Assembly (NCBI GenBank): GCA_943737045.1
Contig: CALSFV010000218.1
Coordinates: forward strand, 1,054,001-1,118,000
Length of the DNA: 64,000 bases
Reading direction: 5' to 3'
Source: Parapristionchus giblindavisi
Taxonomy: Eukaryota > Nematoda > Chromadorea > Rhabditida > Diplogasteridae
Part shown: piece by piece, positions 63,401 to 64,000 of the stretch
Numbering within the stretch: the first letter of the stretch is position 1
Layout of the letters: each line of letters opens with the position of its first letter
The notes under the pieces: model-generated
Told to the model about the DNA's origin: nothing
Database searches by the model: none
What the model saw: the letters and a program-made list of their open reading frames with translations, nothing else
Translations under genes and position numbers: made by a program

Positions 63401-64000
63401 AGCTGCTGCTGTAGTCTTTCCACTTCCTGGAGGGGACATCACAACGATGCCAGGAACATCATCCATCGAGTAGATATTGACCACTTCTGATTGTTTTCCA
63501 TTGAGAGTCACGGTAGTTCCGTCAATCTTGGGTAGCGATATGAGATCGCACGAAGGTCTTGCGAAGTCTTGTGAGGCTTCCGGTTCCTGGTAGATGTACT
63601 TCATGAGCGATGTCTTTCCACGATCGATGAAACCATTGTAGATGGGACGACGATGCACTATGTCGTTGAGAACATCCACGACTACGGTATTCATGGCACC
63701 GTGAAGTTTTGCTTTAACGACCACACCAGTGAATTTCCCTGGATACTTCTCAGCAATCATCTTGGAAAGACGATCACTTTCCTGACATGTCACAATGAGA
63801 GATTTATTGGGCAATGGAAAGACTGACGATACTTGGAGAGGAACTTCTTCATTTCCACCAACGATAAGAGAAACCGTAAATTGATCGATCCTAACAGTTT
63901 TAGGAGGGAATGTTATCTTGAGAGGAGTTAGAGACGTAATAATCGCAGAGACTGTCTTCTGTTCCCAATCTCGGATCCGAGAGCCGATGAGCATGGTCTC
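60458..64000 (-). CDS. SF1 UPF1-like helicase, copy B (5' end outside window)
   Basis: Paralog of copy A with an intact frame. Minus-strand exons: 64000-62327 (open to the window edge; the ATG at 63994 is internal, since TMLIGSR aligns inside copy A), 61971-61889 and 60587-60458 (stop TAG 60460-60458). The phases join exactly. Visible motifs: MSPPGSGKTT near 63416-63440, a Lys/Glu-rich insert with KKLNKTQLKKLKKER, IIIDEASQ near 62862-62885, GDKMQMPP near 62785-62800, YRAPQ, TVDASQ joined to GREKPIVIVLTT, and CNVALSRHQR in the last exon. The 1.3 kb last intron contains repeat DNA, which hides the true C-terminus from simple ORF finding. Family: UPF1-like SF1 helicases, often expanded in nematodes and linked to RNA metabolism or silencing; the role here is not known. 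Confidence 0.88.
60989..61768. repeat. repeat insertion in the last intron of helicase copy B
   Basis: Ends TTGGGTATTTTATT and its complement; inside lies a strong inverted repeat (about 61313-61527) with arms AGGACAGAGTATTTGAAATT and mirror, including the word GTCAAGCAAAAAAAGGCAAAAT. Non-coding; separates the motif V and motif VI exons by 1.3 kb. Confidence 0.6.

Overview
The window looks like nuclear DNA of a nematode, most likely a diplogastrid close to Pristionchus (the genus is inference). The evidence is many very short exons split by short introns with TTTCAG-type acceptors, a spliced-leader-type acceptor just upstream of an ATG, dispersed (GATCAAA)n and TACNGTA-type intron repeats, and a very high density of small inverted-repeat transposons. 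There is no sign of prokaryotic or organellar DNA.

Layout. (1) 1-41494, minus strand: one giant gene, the TRRAP/Tra1 ortholog (trr-1 in C. elegans), the scaffold subunit of histone acetyltransferase complexes. I could follow about 110 exons from a complete N-terminus, through the HEAT-repeat solenoid, into the end of the FAT region. The C-terminal PI3K-like pseudokinase lies outside the left edge. Its introns hold nearly all the transposon load of this half: four 0.6-2.2 kb foldbacks, four copies of one hAT-type MITE family with exact 8-bp target duplications, other MITEs, a LINE remnant and several tandem repeats. No coding exon that I checked is interrupted. (2) 42358-45851, minus: an SF1 UPF1-like helicase (copy A), clearly related to copy B at 60458-64000 (minus, N-terminus beyond the right edge). 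Copy A carries a one-base frameshift before its last helicase motifs; copy B is intact. (3) 46.8-49.8 kb: a nested pair of hAT-type insertions. The inner-edge element is a 2.55 kb hAT transposon with perfect terminal inverted repeats, a perfect 8-bp target duplication and an intact six-exon gene for a compact 356-residue BED-finger transposase-like protein. That protein lacks the usual C-terminal half. (4) 50-60.4 kb: accessory DNA with hAT MITEs, a foldback whose arms contain a pol III-type tRNA-like head, a tRNA-derived SINE candidate, palindromic repeats, hairpins and only weak candidate exons.

How it fits together. trr-1 is a conserved housekeeping gene whose introns act as a safe harbour for transposons. 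The two helicase copies look like members of a lineage-expanded family, with the same last-exon structure and now separated by repeat-rich DNA. The most unusual objects are the truncated but intact hAT transposase gene, its nested insertion into another element's target duplication, foldbacks with long near-perfect arms that carry coding-like or tRNA-like sequence, and the recurrence of GTAA inside the hAT target duplications.
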